Position numbers and translations under genes: made by a program. The notes beneath the pieces are model-generated. The model ran no database searches. It was not told the DNA's origin and worked only from the letters and a program-made list of their open reading frames with translations. A stretch of DNA of 64,000 nt from Pardosa pseudoannulata (Eukaryota; Arthropoda; Arachnida; Araneae; Lycosidae), in contig CM063503.1 of NCBI GenBank assembly GCA_032207245.1, positions 105,109,756 through 105,173,755 of the forward strand, written 5' to 3'. Of the stretch, positions 12,459 to 24,286 are shown in pieces. How positions within the stretch are numbered: the first letter of the stretch is position 1; each line of letters starts with the position of its first letter.

Positions 12459-13139
12459 TTCTTATATAAACTTTGATAATACAAACATGAGATGAAATCT
12501 TGCACATTTGAGTACTTATAATATTCAATTAATTAAAGAACTATAAAAAATATAAAGATGATCAAAATACAACTCTATAAATAAGTTTTAGTATCTCAAA
12601 ACTGATAGACATTCATAAATATTTATTTAACTACAGTGCAAAACTGAAAGATAAAATTAGAAGTTATGCTACCATAAAAATATAAATACCTTCCACAGAA
12701 TATAGATACTACAACAACTGTTGTTTTTTGGGGATAAACTCTGCAAAGTGGAAGCAATGGTAAACCAAGTCTTTAACACATCATTTAGGTAAAGTCAAAT
12801 CCTTTAAAATATGAATCTGCTGCATTCGTTTGCCGACTATGGCGGTTCCAGAAAACTGATAGAAATTTGACTCCCTCAAACGAGACAGACAATCATTCCG
12901 GGCAGAAAAAGTTAATCTAATACCTAGTGGTTTGTTAGCGGATTAGTTGGTTACTGAGAATTACAAAATTAATTTCAGTGGCTGGTCGTGAAACCAAACT
13001 CCAGGAAATTTAAAAGGAATAAAAATGTAAAACTGAACTGAAGATTTTACAGATGGAAAAATAGAAGAAACTGCTACCTTGAGTTGAATTATTTTTCTTC
13101 TTAACGAAATGAATATAAAAGTGTATGAAAAACAACATA
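12459..13139. other. AT-rich DNA with a slightly GC-richer patch
   Basis: The patch at about 12720-12980 is less AT-rich than its surroundings but has no long frame and no motif that I recognise. Confidence 0.5.
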
Positions 13140-13334
13140 TATACTATTCTGTCTCTCTGTCTGTGTGTGTATATCTATATCTATATGTATATATATATAT
13201 CTATGTATATCTATATGTATATCAATATACATATATATACAGCTATATCTATCTATATATATACATATGTATACCCATACACACAGGCATATACATATAT
13301 TTATATATATACATATATTATATATATATATATG
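13140..13334. repeat. TATA/TATC/TACA microsatellite cluster
   Basis: A (TG)/(TATC)/(TATA)/(ATAC) patchwork. The three overlapping Tyr/Ile-rich frames across it are repeat artefacts. Confidence 0.95.
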
Positions 13335-15884
13335 CAGTAGCTACATTTATGTTAACTTACTGATAGATAATGCATCATCTGGCGATATTACACATCTCTA
13401 TAAACTCATTAATAAACTAATTCGATATAGTAATTAACTATTGAACCGAAATATTCAACAAATTACATTAAATGGAAATCGAACTATATTTTAATTTGAC
13501 TTAATTGGTGTACGTGAAAATTAAACAGAAGTCGCATATTCAATTGGGATTTGAGTAATGGATAAATTCTAATATGCATTATAAAGCAAATTAACTGTGA
13601 AAGAATTATGATAAAGAATTACGACATTATCAACGAAGACCGGCTTAAAAAAGATTAATGATTCCAATGTCAAAATCAAAAAAGAGATTAATGGCATAAT
13701 ATATGTTTTATTTATTTTTTAGATGTTTAAAGTATTTAGAAAAGCTTTGAAAAAATAATAAAAAGTAGATGATGCGTCTGTGATGTAAACATGATGTTTT
13801 AATCTTTAATAAATCATTTCCCCTCAATTTTCATAAAAAGATTTAAAAATAAAATTGAGAAGTAATTATAACTGTAGAGTCATTTCAACATCAAGAGTTA
13901 AAAAAAATATAAATCATACTTTTTTAAACGTTTTTTTATGGATTGCACTCAAATCACAGTCAACTGTTTGCAAGAAGTTTAATATTTTTGTTCTTCAATA
14001 AAATTTTGAAAAAAAAATAAAAGAATGATTTATGTCTGCCTGAATATTTCCATGCTTACATGTTTGAATATATTTCCATTTTCTTAGGAACTCCCTTAAT
14101 AATCTCCATTGTCAAAATTATTTTTCAGTGATTATACGAGCATCATGAAGTAAATTACTGAAATATTTAGACGGCTGTTAAATGCATCTGTCATGTTTCG
14201 TTTGGTTTCGGAATCGACGAAAATTTGGACAATGTTCAAAAATTATTTATTAATCTGAAAGTTATTCGAGCAAAAATCTCTGAACATTTGCGGTATTAAA
14301 TCTATAAGGTTATAGAACATATATAATATTCTTATAAGCATAAAAAATTGCGATCCACAACTTATATTTATATAAGTAAAAATTTTGTTAGTTGTTTTGT
14401 CTTAAATATACTTAATTACTTTTTAATATTAAAGGAGTCATATGAAATTAAAAATATCCCCTACACACATATATTAGCACATGCACATTTTTGCGTACAC
14501 ACACACATTTACAGGATATATGTATCTCGCTGTGTCTTTGAGTGTCTAAACATCCTTGGGTATTTTACGTCAACAATTTATTTGGTCACATCTGAATATT
14601 TTATGTAAAAAATATAGATTGTTTTGCTTGTGTTTTTACGATCATATATGTTACTGCTTTGAATATTGTAGGAGTGTATTTTCACAGACAAGTACTGTTT
14701 CTCGTGACATATGTTCTTTTCACTTTACAGCTCTTTTCCACAGAGAAAGATAGTTGTTTTATCGATATATAGAATACTCAAGTTGCCTTCAATATTTCGA
14801 AATTAGCTTCTACTGTAAATCAGACGCTTCCTTTTTATCACCACTTCAAATAAATTAATTTCAGCTTTAAACATTTTGCATCATCAACCTGAATTTTTAT
14901 TTTAGTTCAAAAAATATTTCTTACACGTTAAATCACTTATACAGTTTCAATTAAAATGCTGAAGATTTGTCTATTTTCGAGAAAAATATTTTTATCATAC
15001 GTTATTTAAAATCTAATCTATTACTATTTATGGACAATGATCTTAGGGATAAAGTTTTGATTTTTATATATTTTTATCAGCATAATAGTCACAGGTTTAA
15101 TAAATGATTTAAGTGTGTATATGTTATCCCATACAGCAAACAATGTATTATATATTTTGTTAATAAGCATCTCTGTATATGATACTCACTGTATGTAATA
15201 CATTTTACACTGTCTTGATATTGATTAAAAGTACAGTAATTAATAATAGGCAAATTAACCCGAAGTAAATTAATAAATTTATATATACATATGTATGTGT
15301 AACTCAATATTTGTATACCTTTTCTAATGTGGAAGAATTTTTAATAATATTCTTTCATTAATTAATAGTAAATTTATACTTTCCACAATAAAATGTAGTC
15401 TTAAAGTTGCATCTCTCCATTTTGCATATATGTTTGTATCTTGCTCTTTTCAATCACGTGGACAATTACCTTACTTTTCGTTGTCGATTTGTCCAATGTT
15501 TATTTTCCTTTCTTCTGTTGTTTCACCCATCCAAATTATGTCCACGACGATTAATAAGGTAAATGACAGTTAATAATCTAATAATATTTTTTTTACCGAA
15601 ATAGCAGTCTTTGTTACATCCTATCAATAGTCTAACCATAAATTTATGATATATATTAAAATCCAGAATTCTATATTCTGTATGATCATTATTTTTACAA
15701 TTTGAACCACTGTATATTTTAAGATTTCATAATGTTTAAGACACTTGATGTTTTTGCCATTTATATGTTTTTTTAATCTTCACTTAATAAAAATAGAAAA
15801 TAGTTTACAAGTGGATTAATTAAGTAATATTTCACTTTCCCTGAAATTATATGTTATTGACAAACATTGTTATTTTTTATTGAA
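13335..15884. other. AT-rich DNA, no gene seen
   Basis: Short frames at 14348-14608 and 14556-14753 overlap a CA-rich patch near 14460-14520 and show no motif. Nothing else recognised. Confidence 0.6.
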
Positions 15885-15885
15885 C

Positions 15886-15935
15886 CGTAAACAGTTTTCT
15901 CAAAGTCTATACTTGAATTATATACATCAAACAGT
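15886..15935 (-). repeat. 3' extension shared with the 19.9-kb SINE
   Basis: Immediately beyond the SINE tail, the minus strand reads TGTTTGATGTATATAATTC and onward, nearly identical to the sequence following the tail at 19872-19935. Other SINE copies lack it. It ends in an A-rich stretch containing AATAAA. Confidence 0.85.
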
Positions 15936-16110
15936 TTGGTTTGGTTTGGAGTGCTACAGTCTACTTTTTGCAACACGAGGGCTAATGAGACCGGGACCTA
16001 CAGTTTAAAGCTGATTCCGAACGGCTACGAACATCCATGCCACTATGGGATTCAAACCCACAAACTCCGGTACCGAAGGCCAGCACCCTAACCAATAGTC
16101 CATCATTCGG
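15936..16110 (-). mobile_element. tRNA-derived SINE (copy A)
   Basis: Near full-length copy in reverse orientation. Read on the minus strand it starts with a tRNA-like head holding an A-box region (TATTGGTTAGGGTGCTGG) and a B-box (GGGTTTGAATCCC), then a body with GGCATGGATGTTCG and CTCATTAGCCCTCGTG, and ends in an ACCAAACCAAAC tail. It aligns end to end with the SINE at 19711-19871 and the one at 24573-24740. SINEs are Pol III-transcribed and depend on a LINE partner, which is absent here. A further 50 bp next to its 3' end is also shared with copy B (see separate entry). Confidence 0.9.
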
Positions 16111-19079
16111 ACTAAACATCATATAGAGCACGATCTCCTTCATTTGAAATTATTGACAAATTATCGATTAGCGAGTAGATTCGTCTTTTTGTTTTACAGC
16201 AAAATTTTGTCTGTATATGGACTTCAATCTATTATAGAGTGACCTACTATCGTGAAATAAATTAATTTTTTAACTACTTTATTTGCGTCAAGTAAAGTAA
16301 TAACTTCATTTCAATGTATTCTTTTCCTTTCTTATCTAAATTTTGCTGTGGAATGTCTTGGATTTCTTCAACAATTTTGATTTCATTCCATAATTCACAG
16401 TTTTTAATAATTTTATTAACAATTTCAGGAGACCATTGTAGTTTCACAAGATACGCAACACTTAATATTTTGTGAACACATCCAATAATCGATAAGTGAA
16501 TTTCTGGACTCTGTTTCTTACGCTCTTAATTAAATGAATTTATTTAAGTGATCTTAGTAAAACATTGAAATATAAAATCTCTTTTCGTTTACTATTGCAT
16601 GCCATTACGGTAAATTCGACAGATGAATCCCATGAATTACTTAGAAATTCTCCTCTAAACAGGGTCATGTTTCATTTCAAAATGGAACAATGTTATTCAA
16701 TGTTGACAATTCTAGCACTATCATTTATTGATATCAGTTTGTAATCTTCTGGTTTGCTATTTTTCTCTATGCTTACTCTTTTCTTTTAAAACAACTCATC
16801 ATCGTTTAATGGCCTAATTTGAGCAAGTCCAAACAATCGTCAGAAAGTGGCTTCATGATTTCTAAATTGGCATTAATTATATACTCGATAAAATAAAATT
16901 GAATGATTCTTCAAAATTCTTATGCACATCACTGAAGTTAAATTCAAATTCCGAAGGACACTACGTAATACACGAGACATTTAAATTTTCCACATACTGT
17001 ATTCATCCCAAGAAATAAGGGCGTTTACATCTAAAAAATAAATCAACTAATTTTACTACTAAAATAATTTACCGGCATTCAAAAATTGTTAAAAGTTTTC
17101 TTATACTATCTCTATTAATTTACCAAAAGTTTAATAACAAATGTTTAGCAAAAATATCGCAAAAGTTTTGTTAAATTGTTGAAGAAAAGGTATATCACAT
17201 AAAAATGTTATTTTTAGTTACAAGTTTATATAGAAAATGTCAAAATAATAGAATGTGACGTAATGGTGCAACTACAAAGAATATGCTAATAAAATTATTG
17301 ATGAAAACATCAGAATGTAGGATGAGATGAGATTTATCCTTTCTTCAAGTAAAATACCCCTTTTATTTCCGAATCAATCTAGGTAAATATTTTGACTCGT
17401 TTATTAATCTCTGTATCTATTTTTAATAATATACGGTTCAAGATTTAAATATGCCGTTAATATCTAAACAATGTATTTGAGAAAATATATCTGTCCTTTC
17501 TTTGAAAATAGTCCACAGATAAAATTTCTCGTATCCCAGAACACACGGAAAGTTATTTAGGTTTAACATTTTAGTAAGAGGTATTTATACAGTTTATATT
17601 TCATAGTTATGATCTGACACATTTTTAATAGAATTTGTCTTCAAGCACGCAACTGATAAATTAAGCTTCATATGTTTCATTTGAATTATAACATTCTTAA
17701 AACATGAAATGACGAAAATGGACTACATTCTAAACTGAATGACACGCATCTCGTGATAGAGAAAGTTTGCCCTGTGACAGCTTTGTGACAGTTCATTCCC
17801 CACAACTTCATAAGGTTGAATTCATGAATAAATTAATTTTATAATTTTCTTTGCATATTCATGAAAGCACGTGTCTATAATTCGTCCAGTGTTCATGAAT
17901 AAATCCTTACACGCATGCACACACAGACTAAATTTTAAATATGTTTATGATGTGTGTGTATGTGTGTATGTATGAGTGAGTGAGAGAGATAGATAATCAT
18001 GTACGGATACAACAAATAATGTTTTTAACTGAAATATTACTGTTCATGCTAGACGTCCGAAAAAATTAGTTTATATGACTAAATTTGTACTGGAAACTTT
18101 TGACGACAGTTTTCAAAGTGTTTAATACCCACATATTCAAATTAATATCCACATGTCTATTGTATTTTATTATTCTATATTGGTTTTCTTATTCTATTCT
18201 ATTTCAATGATATATATTAGATATGAATTTTAAAATAACCACTGAATGGTGTTTATGACCATCTGCAGTGTTATAGAAATATAAAGGATGCATTATGTTT
18301 GTCCGCCATAACAAAAAAATAAACTGAATCAATATTACTTAAATTTTTTCACATTTTTAATGTAATTGAGAGTATATTTCATATTGAAAAAAATCTAAAT
18401 TTTCTTTTGAAAAAAATTAAAATTTTAATTATTTTGTGACAGAATGCAAAATATTGTTTTCGTATTTCTTCCATCGTTTGTATGCATGCCAGAAATTAGT
18501 GGTCCGGGCCGTTTATTTAGAAGTTACTATCTGTGTAAAAATGTGTTATTTATTTTACATAATTGGGTTGCTCTAATATCAAAATATTTTTTTCATTTAT
18601 TATGATAGAAAATAACAAACCGTATGGAACAGTCGGTATTAAACGAATCCTTATTTTGGGAGAAGATTAACTGTCTATACTGAATACTGGCCAAATTGTA
18701 GCTAGTATCCAAACAAACAGGAATAAATATGTAAAAAGTAAAAATTATTATTCACTGATATGATTAGAAGTTAAAGATCATATTGTTTGTTTTTAGGATT
18801 TAGTTTAGTGCGTAACAAGGGGTATAAATTCTACTTTAGATATATATCCTCCGTACAACTAAACACGAACCAAATATTAAAAATAATTATTTTCTATATT
18901 TTGTGATATGCTAATTTCTTTATTATACGCATGTATTTAATAATATTTTTAAATTGCATATATCAGTTTAATTCGATATAATGACACAATTATATTTAAT
19001 TATAAACACATTAAAATATTAGAAATATTAAACATATATTTTTTTAATTCTTCTTTATTTATTTTACAAACTGTCAATT
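16111..19079. other. AT-rich DNA, no gene seen
   Basis: No frame of interest on either strand. A short TG/GA microsatellite lies at about 17930-17995. Otherwise nothing recognised. Confidence 0.6.
17945..17995. repeat. TG/GA microsatellite
   Basis: Interrupted TG repeats passing into GAGT and GAGA units. Confidence 0.8.
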
Positions 19080-19109
19080 TTTGAGGTGTTATAAAATATT
19101 TTTAATCTG

Positions 19110-19518
19110 GGTGGAAATACAAAAGAACAGAAGTAGTGCGTAGACGTTTAGTTGAAGATATAAGGTACTGGAATTTTGAGTAGTATCCGTAAGCTCTTAT
19201 TCGTAACCAAACGGATGAAATAGATTTCCTTAGTCATCTGGATTCATTCTCAAATATAGGTGCTGATCAAATTAACTTTTACAGGAAAAACGAGTTTAAC
19301 TTAGTTCACCAAAATCATTCAAATAACTAAAGTGGTTGACAGAAGTGAAAGACACTTCCGACACTAATAGATGTAATGAAGATGATAAAGACTGTAAAAA
19401 TGTGCAGTGCACGTGTCAAAGACTTCGCTTGACAGCTGATGAAATGGAAACAGCTCACAAATGTTTGAAATATTCACTCAAAGGAAAGCGAACTTCAAAA
19501 AGAACTACAAATAAATAG
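19110..19518 (+). pseudogene. Possible decayed coding segment, family unknown
   Basis: Three fragments read like protein in close succession. About 19121-19179 gives a basic segment (RTEVVRRRLVEDIRYW). About 19194-19329, in the same frame after two stops, gives an acidic/Asn-rich segment (RNQTDEIDFLSHLDSF). Then 19336-19518, in the +1 frame, gives a 60-residue Cys/Lys-rich piece (CKNVQCTCQRLRLTADEME) ending in a stop. The changes of frame and the stops suggest a degenerate gene or element rather than a live one. I recognise no domain. Composition is more protein-like than the surroundings, but chance cannot be excluded. Confidence 0.25.
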
Positions 19519-19710
19519 ATGTAGAATTTATTCATATCCAACTTTTAATCAGATGTCACAGTGGTTCTTTGCAGATGAAAGGAAACTAAAATTTTAAGTT
19601 TATTATTTTTACTTGTTATTTATATTTATGTAAATAAAAAATTAACTTAAAATTTAACTTCTAAGTTAAAAAATAATTTTCATGGATATCAAAATCCCTA
19701 ATGTTATTAG

Positions 19711-19871
19711 CCGAACGATTGCCGAATGGTTAGGGTGCTGGCCTACGGAACCAGAGTTCGTGGGTTCAAATCCCACTATGGCATGGATGTTCGTAGTCGT
19801 TCGGAATCGGCTTAAAGCAGTTGGTCCCGGTCTCATTAGCCCTCGTGTTCAAAAAGTATACCAAACCAAAC
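19711..19871 (+). mobile_element. tRNA-derived SINE (copy B), best preserved
   Basis: A clean copy. The head carries an A-box region (TTGCCGAATGGTTAGGGTG) and, about 34 bases on, a B-box (GGGTTCAAATCCC), as in a tRNA; the body contains GGCATGGATGTTCGTAGTCG and GGTCCCGGTCTCATTAGCCC; the tail is ACCAAACCAAAC. It aligns with copies A, C, D and the older E, F and G. The 140-codon frame that spans it and its flank (19682-20104) is a product of the SINE plus downstream DNA and should not be annotated as a protein. Confidence 0.92.
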
Positions 19872-19935
19872 TATTTGATGTATATAATTCAAGTATAAAC
19901 TTTGAGAAAACTGTTTACGGTTCAATAAAAAACAA
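19872..19935 (+). repeat. 3' extension shared with SINE copy A
   Basis: About 64 bp right after the SINE tail match (in inverse orientation) the segment at 15886-15935, ending in TTCAATAAAAAACAAT. Homology stops in the A-rich end on both sides. Confidence 0.85.
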
Positions 19936-20328
19936 TATTTCTCAAAATGAAAGAAGTCAACACAATTTTGAAATAAAAAATACTGATGGTGGGAGGAAGA
20001 AGAAAACAATGAAATGTGGGAAGAAAATTGTGAATAAAAGAAGGAGATTGAGAAAGTTTCAGAAAATATACAAAAATTTTGACGTTCTGCTATACAGTCA
20101 ATAAATAAAGGTGAAAAATTATTACGCTTTTCAATGTTGAATTTTTATTGTGTGAATGTAAGGAAAAACATTCATAAAAAATACTATATTTATATGTATA
20201 CATATTGATAACTACTGATTACAGTGAATATAACAAATTAAAAAAATTAATATTCCTATAACGTTAGAAAGTGATTCTCTGAAAAATGAAAACTTATAAA
20301 AATTGGTACTTTAATTCTTAAATGAGGA
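19936..20328. other. AT-rich DNA, no gene seen
   Basis: Lys/Arg-rich open frame to 20104 is the read-through from the SINE; no motif or support for a gene. Confidence 0.5.
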
Positions 20329-20332
20329 TTAA

Positions 20333-20897
20333 CCCCTTCCGGTAAAATGACGAGTCTAGCTCGTCATTAGTTTTTCATTCCATACCGCACAATGACGAGC
20401 TACAATCGTCATGCAATTAAAATTACTGTTAAATATGATAATTTAGTTTAAAATTTCTAGTGTATTGAATTTAGCAAAACTGTTATCACTTGTGAAAATC
20501 ACAAGTCACTATTGCATATTGTTTACTTAAAATTTCTTGGTACAAGTCATTGCCAAATTAATGAGTCAGAATAAAAAAAAACCTACTAAGAAATGCCGTG
20601 TGTGTTACAAGAATCAAATTAAAAGTGAGACTACTTGGCGGTGTAAACAATTAAGAATTCCTTTGCACTTTGTTTCGAAAAGTACCACTAGCTTGAAGAC
20701 TATTATCTGTATACCTTATTAATGTTTTGCTTTGATATTTTCTTAATTTTACTGTTTCTGATATTATTTAACACTGTGTAAAAAGTGGATTTTAATTAAG
20801 AATATGTAAGAATTGTAAAATGAAACAAGTTTTTTAACTAAAAATTAAATGGTTATTTCATGCACAGTTTTTCATTATTAAATCATACCGGAAGGGG
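20333..20897 (+). mobile_element. Short piggyBac-type element, family 1 copy 1
   Basis: The element is flanked by TTAA on both sides (20329-20332, 20898-20901), the piggyBac target, and its ends are inverted repeats: CCCCTTCCGGTA at the left and TACCGGAAGGGG at the right. Inside the left end are two hairpins, ATGACGAG...CTCGTCAT (20347-20367) and ATGACGA...TCGTCAT (20391-20411). At 565 bp it is an internally deleted derivative that keeps only the coding end for the transposase C-terminus (see next entry). Confidence 0.9.
20567..20680 (+). pseudogene. piggyBac transposase C-terminal cysteine-rich remnant
   Basis: A frame starting at the in-frame TTG at 20537 and stopping at 20722 encodes a Lys-rich stretch followed by KKCRVCYKNQIKSETTW and WRCKQLRIPLHF. 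This order (Cys-x2-Cys, about 12 residues, Trp-x-Cys, then a Pro-Leu-His segment) is that of the C-terminal zinc-binding domain of piggyBac-like transposases, which in intact family members follows the catalytic DDE/D domain. One expected cysteine after WRC appears replaced by leucine, and the product runs on into unrelated residues. The catalytic domain is absent. Not a functional transposase; whether any protein is made is unknown. Confidence 0.8.
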
Positions 20898-20901
20898 TTA
20901 A

Positions 20902-21913
20902 CTTGATTTGGGACTATACTATATTGTTTCCATTATAAATCTAAAAATATTTCGTAAATCATTTGAAAGTAACTTAATTATTATAAATGCATTTATGATT
21001 TATTTTAAAATAAATTTTATTTTAAATATATGAACTTTACCATAGAGTATACAAAGTTAAAGGAATCACGTTTACCTAACAAGTCACGTTTTCTCTATAC
21101 AAATTATATTGTCTTATGTATTGCTTTTATACGGTTTATTCTCTAAAAAATATCACTAACCTAAAGCCTCTATTTTTTACCCAACATGTTAAACCTCTAT
21201 TGATGTATCGGAAACCCATGTCCAGCTAAATAAAACTTCGCTGATATATAATACAACAAATACTCATATACTGATTTGTGATTCTCTTTCCGTTTCATTT
21301 AAAGATTGTTTTGGTTTCAGGGCTGGGTTTTGCTTATTAATCCTCTATAAACGGTATATTACGTGGTTAGAAATATAAACAAAAGCTACAATCATAAGGA
21401 CATTTTAGTGTCTTAAAGATATTTATTTCGACACGTCTTCGATTTTTCTTTTCGTGTCTTCTATAAAGCACATCTTTTCTCATTCAGTTTCCAGTTTTGT
21501 ATTCCAAAAGCTTGTTATTTGTTCAAGAGAATTTTGGATTTATTCGGGAAAAACGTATACATACTGTTATGAAAATCATTTTGTAAGTTTATAATAAATT
21601 CTAAGACATATTTTAAATTGATATTCATATTAATACATACACGATGACAACGGTTTACAGCTGGTAATCTAGGAATTTATTTGACTTCCTGTGCATATTT
21701 GAATTTCAAGTGATTTTTATTGTGTAAAACAATACTTCGTATTTGTTTCTTATGGAGACATAGTAACAATCGAATTAACAATTTATTTTAGATACATTTT
21801 TCAACTCACCATAAATAAAAAAAAAAGTTCATTTACTTACAAGAATCACAACGGTTGCCAAAAATTCTTTTAAATACATGAACTTTTTAAAACATTACTA
21901 CATTAATACAACA
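20902..21913. other. AT-rich spacer between inverted piggyBac copies
   Basis: About 1 kb of AT-rich DNA with no recognised feature, lying between two oppositely oriented copies of the same element. Confidence 0.6.
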
Positions 21914-21917
21914 TTAA

Positions 21918-22493
21918 CACCTCCCGGTATGATTTAATAATGAAAAACTGCATGAAATAACCATTTAATTTGTATATAAAAATTTTTTTTTCATTTTACA
22001 ATTCTTACATATTTTTTATTAAAATCCACTTTTAAATAGTGTTAAATAATATCAGAAACTATTAAGAAAATATCAAAGCCAAACATTAATAAGGTATACA
22101 GATAATAGTCTTAAAGCTAGTAGTACTTTTCAAAACAAAGTGCAAAGGAATTCTTAATTGTTTACACCGCCAAGTAGTCTCACTTTTAATTTGATTCTTG
22201 TAACACGTGGTATTTCTTAGGTTCTTTTATTCTGACTCATTAATTTGGCAATGACTTGTACCAAGAAACTTTAAATAAACAATATGTAATAGTGACCTGG
22301 GATTTATATGTAATAGTGACCTTGGACCACAAGTAACAAAAGTATTGCTAAATTCAGTACTCTAGAAATTTTAAACTAAATTAATTATCATATTTATCAG
22401 TAACTTCAGTCGCATGACGAGTGTAGCTCGTCATTGTGCGGTATGGAATGAAAAATCAATGACGAGTCTAGCTCGTCATTTTACCGGAAGGGG
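21918..22493 (-). mobile_element. Short piggyBac-type element, family 1 copy 2 (inverted)
   Basis: Same family as 20333-20897 in the opposite orientation, flanked by TTAA at 21914-21917 and 22494-22497. The right-hand end reads TTTACCGGAAGGGG; the left-hand end is mutated to CACCTCCCGGTA. The hairpin-forming ATGACGAG/CTCGTCAT segments lie near 22415-22480. The cysteine-rich remnant is present in reverse at about 22155-22250 but its first Cys pair is lost, while WRCKQLRIPLH is kept. It also carries a short internal duplication around 22285-22325. Confidence 0.9.
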
Positions 22494-22497
22494 TTAA

Positions 22498-23470
22498 TAA
22501 CTATGGAATCTTTCATAACCAGAATTTTGAAATATCATAAATAAATACAAAGTAAAGTGAACTTATAACTACTTAATAAAAGGAATCAAAATTAATGTCA
22601 TTTATCCGATATTCTTTTTCACATTATACAGATATGTGCAAACAAAAAAATGTGTTTTCTCTTAGGTGGATATTTTAAAACCTCCGAGATGAGGGATAAA
22701 ACATAAAATGAAGTCTTAAATAAATTATTAAATGCTTTAAAAATGATTGCATAATTTTATCAAGTAATTAAAAATGTGTAATAGGATAAAAGTGACACTC
22801 TAAACTTCTTTCCTTCGAGAGATATAGTAACGAAGTAATATTTTTTTAGTTCTAGTCAACAATAGATTCTCTCCTGAAGATTTTGAAAATCGCTCCAGAT
22901 AATCTGTGGAAGTATTTTTACCAGTACGGCACCACACGCTTACACAAAATTCAAAAATGAACTGTTCAGAGTCAAAAAATCAATGTTTTATATTAATGAA
23001 CAGTAGTTTACTCTATAAAATGAAGAGACCAATATATAAAAAGCACATATAAATCAAAATAAAACATTCCGTTGTTTTTAAGGTAATGGGCTCAAGTAAA
23101 GTAGAATCTTACTGATAAAAAAATAACTAGACAGTTTTCTGTCAGCGATATTCAAAAAAGTTCTTAGTTGTTTTTATATTTTCTACCATTAAGAAAAAAG
23201 CTGATGAAACTTTTGCACTCTAAATTATATTTTACTTTTGTTTACAGCAGCTCTCCACACTTTTAAATACTTTTTTTAATATTCTTAAAATAAAAAACAA
23301 GGCAATTAAAATCAATATTGAAAAAGAAAAATTAAATTAAACGTTAGTTTTATTTCCAGTATTGCACATTTTACTTAAAAACGGGTTTGTCAATATCATC
23401 CACGTATCATCATGTCTCACCATCTATTGGTTTGTATTTGTAAAGACACTGAGTGAGGCTAAACATAGGA
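22498..23470. other. AT-rich DNA, no gene seen
   Basis: No frame, RNA or repeat that I can support. Confidence 0.6.
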
Positions 23471-23474
23471 GCTT

Positions 23475-23523
23475 CTGAGTTAAAAACTGATGACGGGTCA
23501 AACTCGACATATGAGTACAGGGG
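23475..23523 (-). mobile_element. Solitary terminus related to piggyBac family 1
   Basis: Read on the minus strand from a TTAA at 23524-23527: CCCCTGTACTC, then GTCGAGTTTGACCCGTCATC and AGTTTTT. This lines up with the left end of the 20333 element (CCCCTTCCGGTA, the GACGAG/CTCGTC hairpin, then AGTTTTT). The rest of the element is not recognisable, so this is a diverged relative or a truncated end. Confidence 0.55.
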
Positions 23524-23527
23524 TTAA

Positions 23528-24229
23528 GTCTCGTGATAAATACCTAATTTTTATATGAAATTTTTTCTTAACATGTTTATTATTTACGATTTTTGTCCAT
23601 AAAGTTTTAACATATTTTAACATATCAAAATATGGGACGACGCATATATTTTTACGACGCATCTTTGTCTATATATGCATATTTAAATATATAAATAATA
23701 TGTCTTAACTTAATGTATGTGTAATCTAAATGTTTTAATAAAAATATTTTATAAAATACATATAATTTATCATCAGTATTAAATATTTTTCAACTAAATT
23801 TCTTTTCCTCTCTTATAAAACAATATTTTATATATTTTCTTAGAAAGAATGCTGGCAGAAAGAAATTTATTGTGTTTTTTTTTTTTTTTAATAAATTATC
23901 GCATATATAATAATACATCACCCTACATCTTCAGTATTCTATAATAGACAATTTATCTTAGGCTATGCAAGTTTTACGATGAAAAATTTGAAAACATAAA
24001 TTTTCAAAAATATCACCCATTCTATTCAGCAGTTAGTGCCTTAATACAAGGAACGTTAAGAAGGAAGTGAATATGATTTGTAATGATATTTTACGTTTTT
24101 AAAGAGCTTATTTATAAAGAATGTACATTGAAGTAACTTGAATTAATATAAGTCACAATTTTCAAATACCAAATACACATGTATCTATCGAAAGGATTTA
24201 TTTTTATCTAGGTTATTGAATTTTGAGAT
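23528..24229. other. AT-rich DNA, no gene seen
   Basis: Nothing recognised apart from a poly(T) run near 23876-23890. Confidence 0.6.
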
Positions 24230-24286
24230 TTTTAAATTATACAAAGATGAAGGTTTCTATAATATTCATTATTTTACGGTTTAAAA

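Noticed and set aside
13109..13437. Three overlapping Tyr/Ile-rich frames
   Set aside because: Produced by TATA/TATC repeats in all three frames at once, which real genes do not do.
19682..20104. 140-codon open frame, one of the longest in the window
   Set aside because: Its first 60 codons translate the tRNA-derived SINE and the next the shared 3' extension; it is an accident of that insertion.
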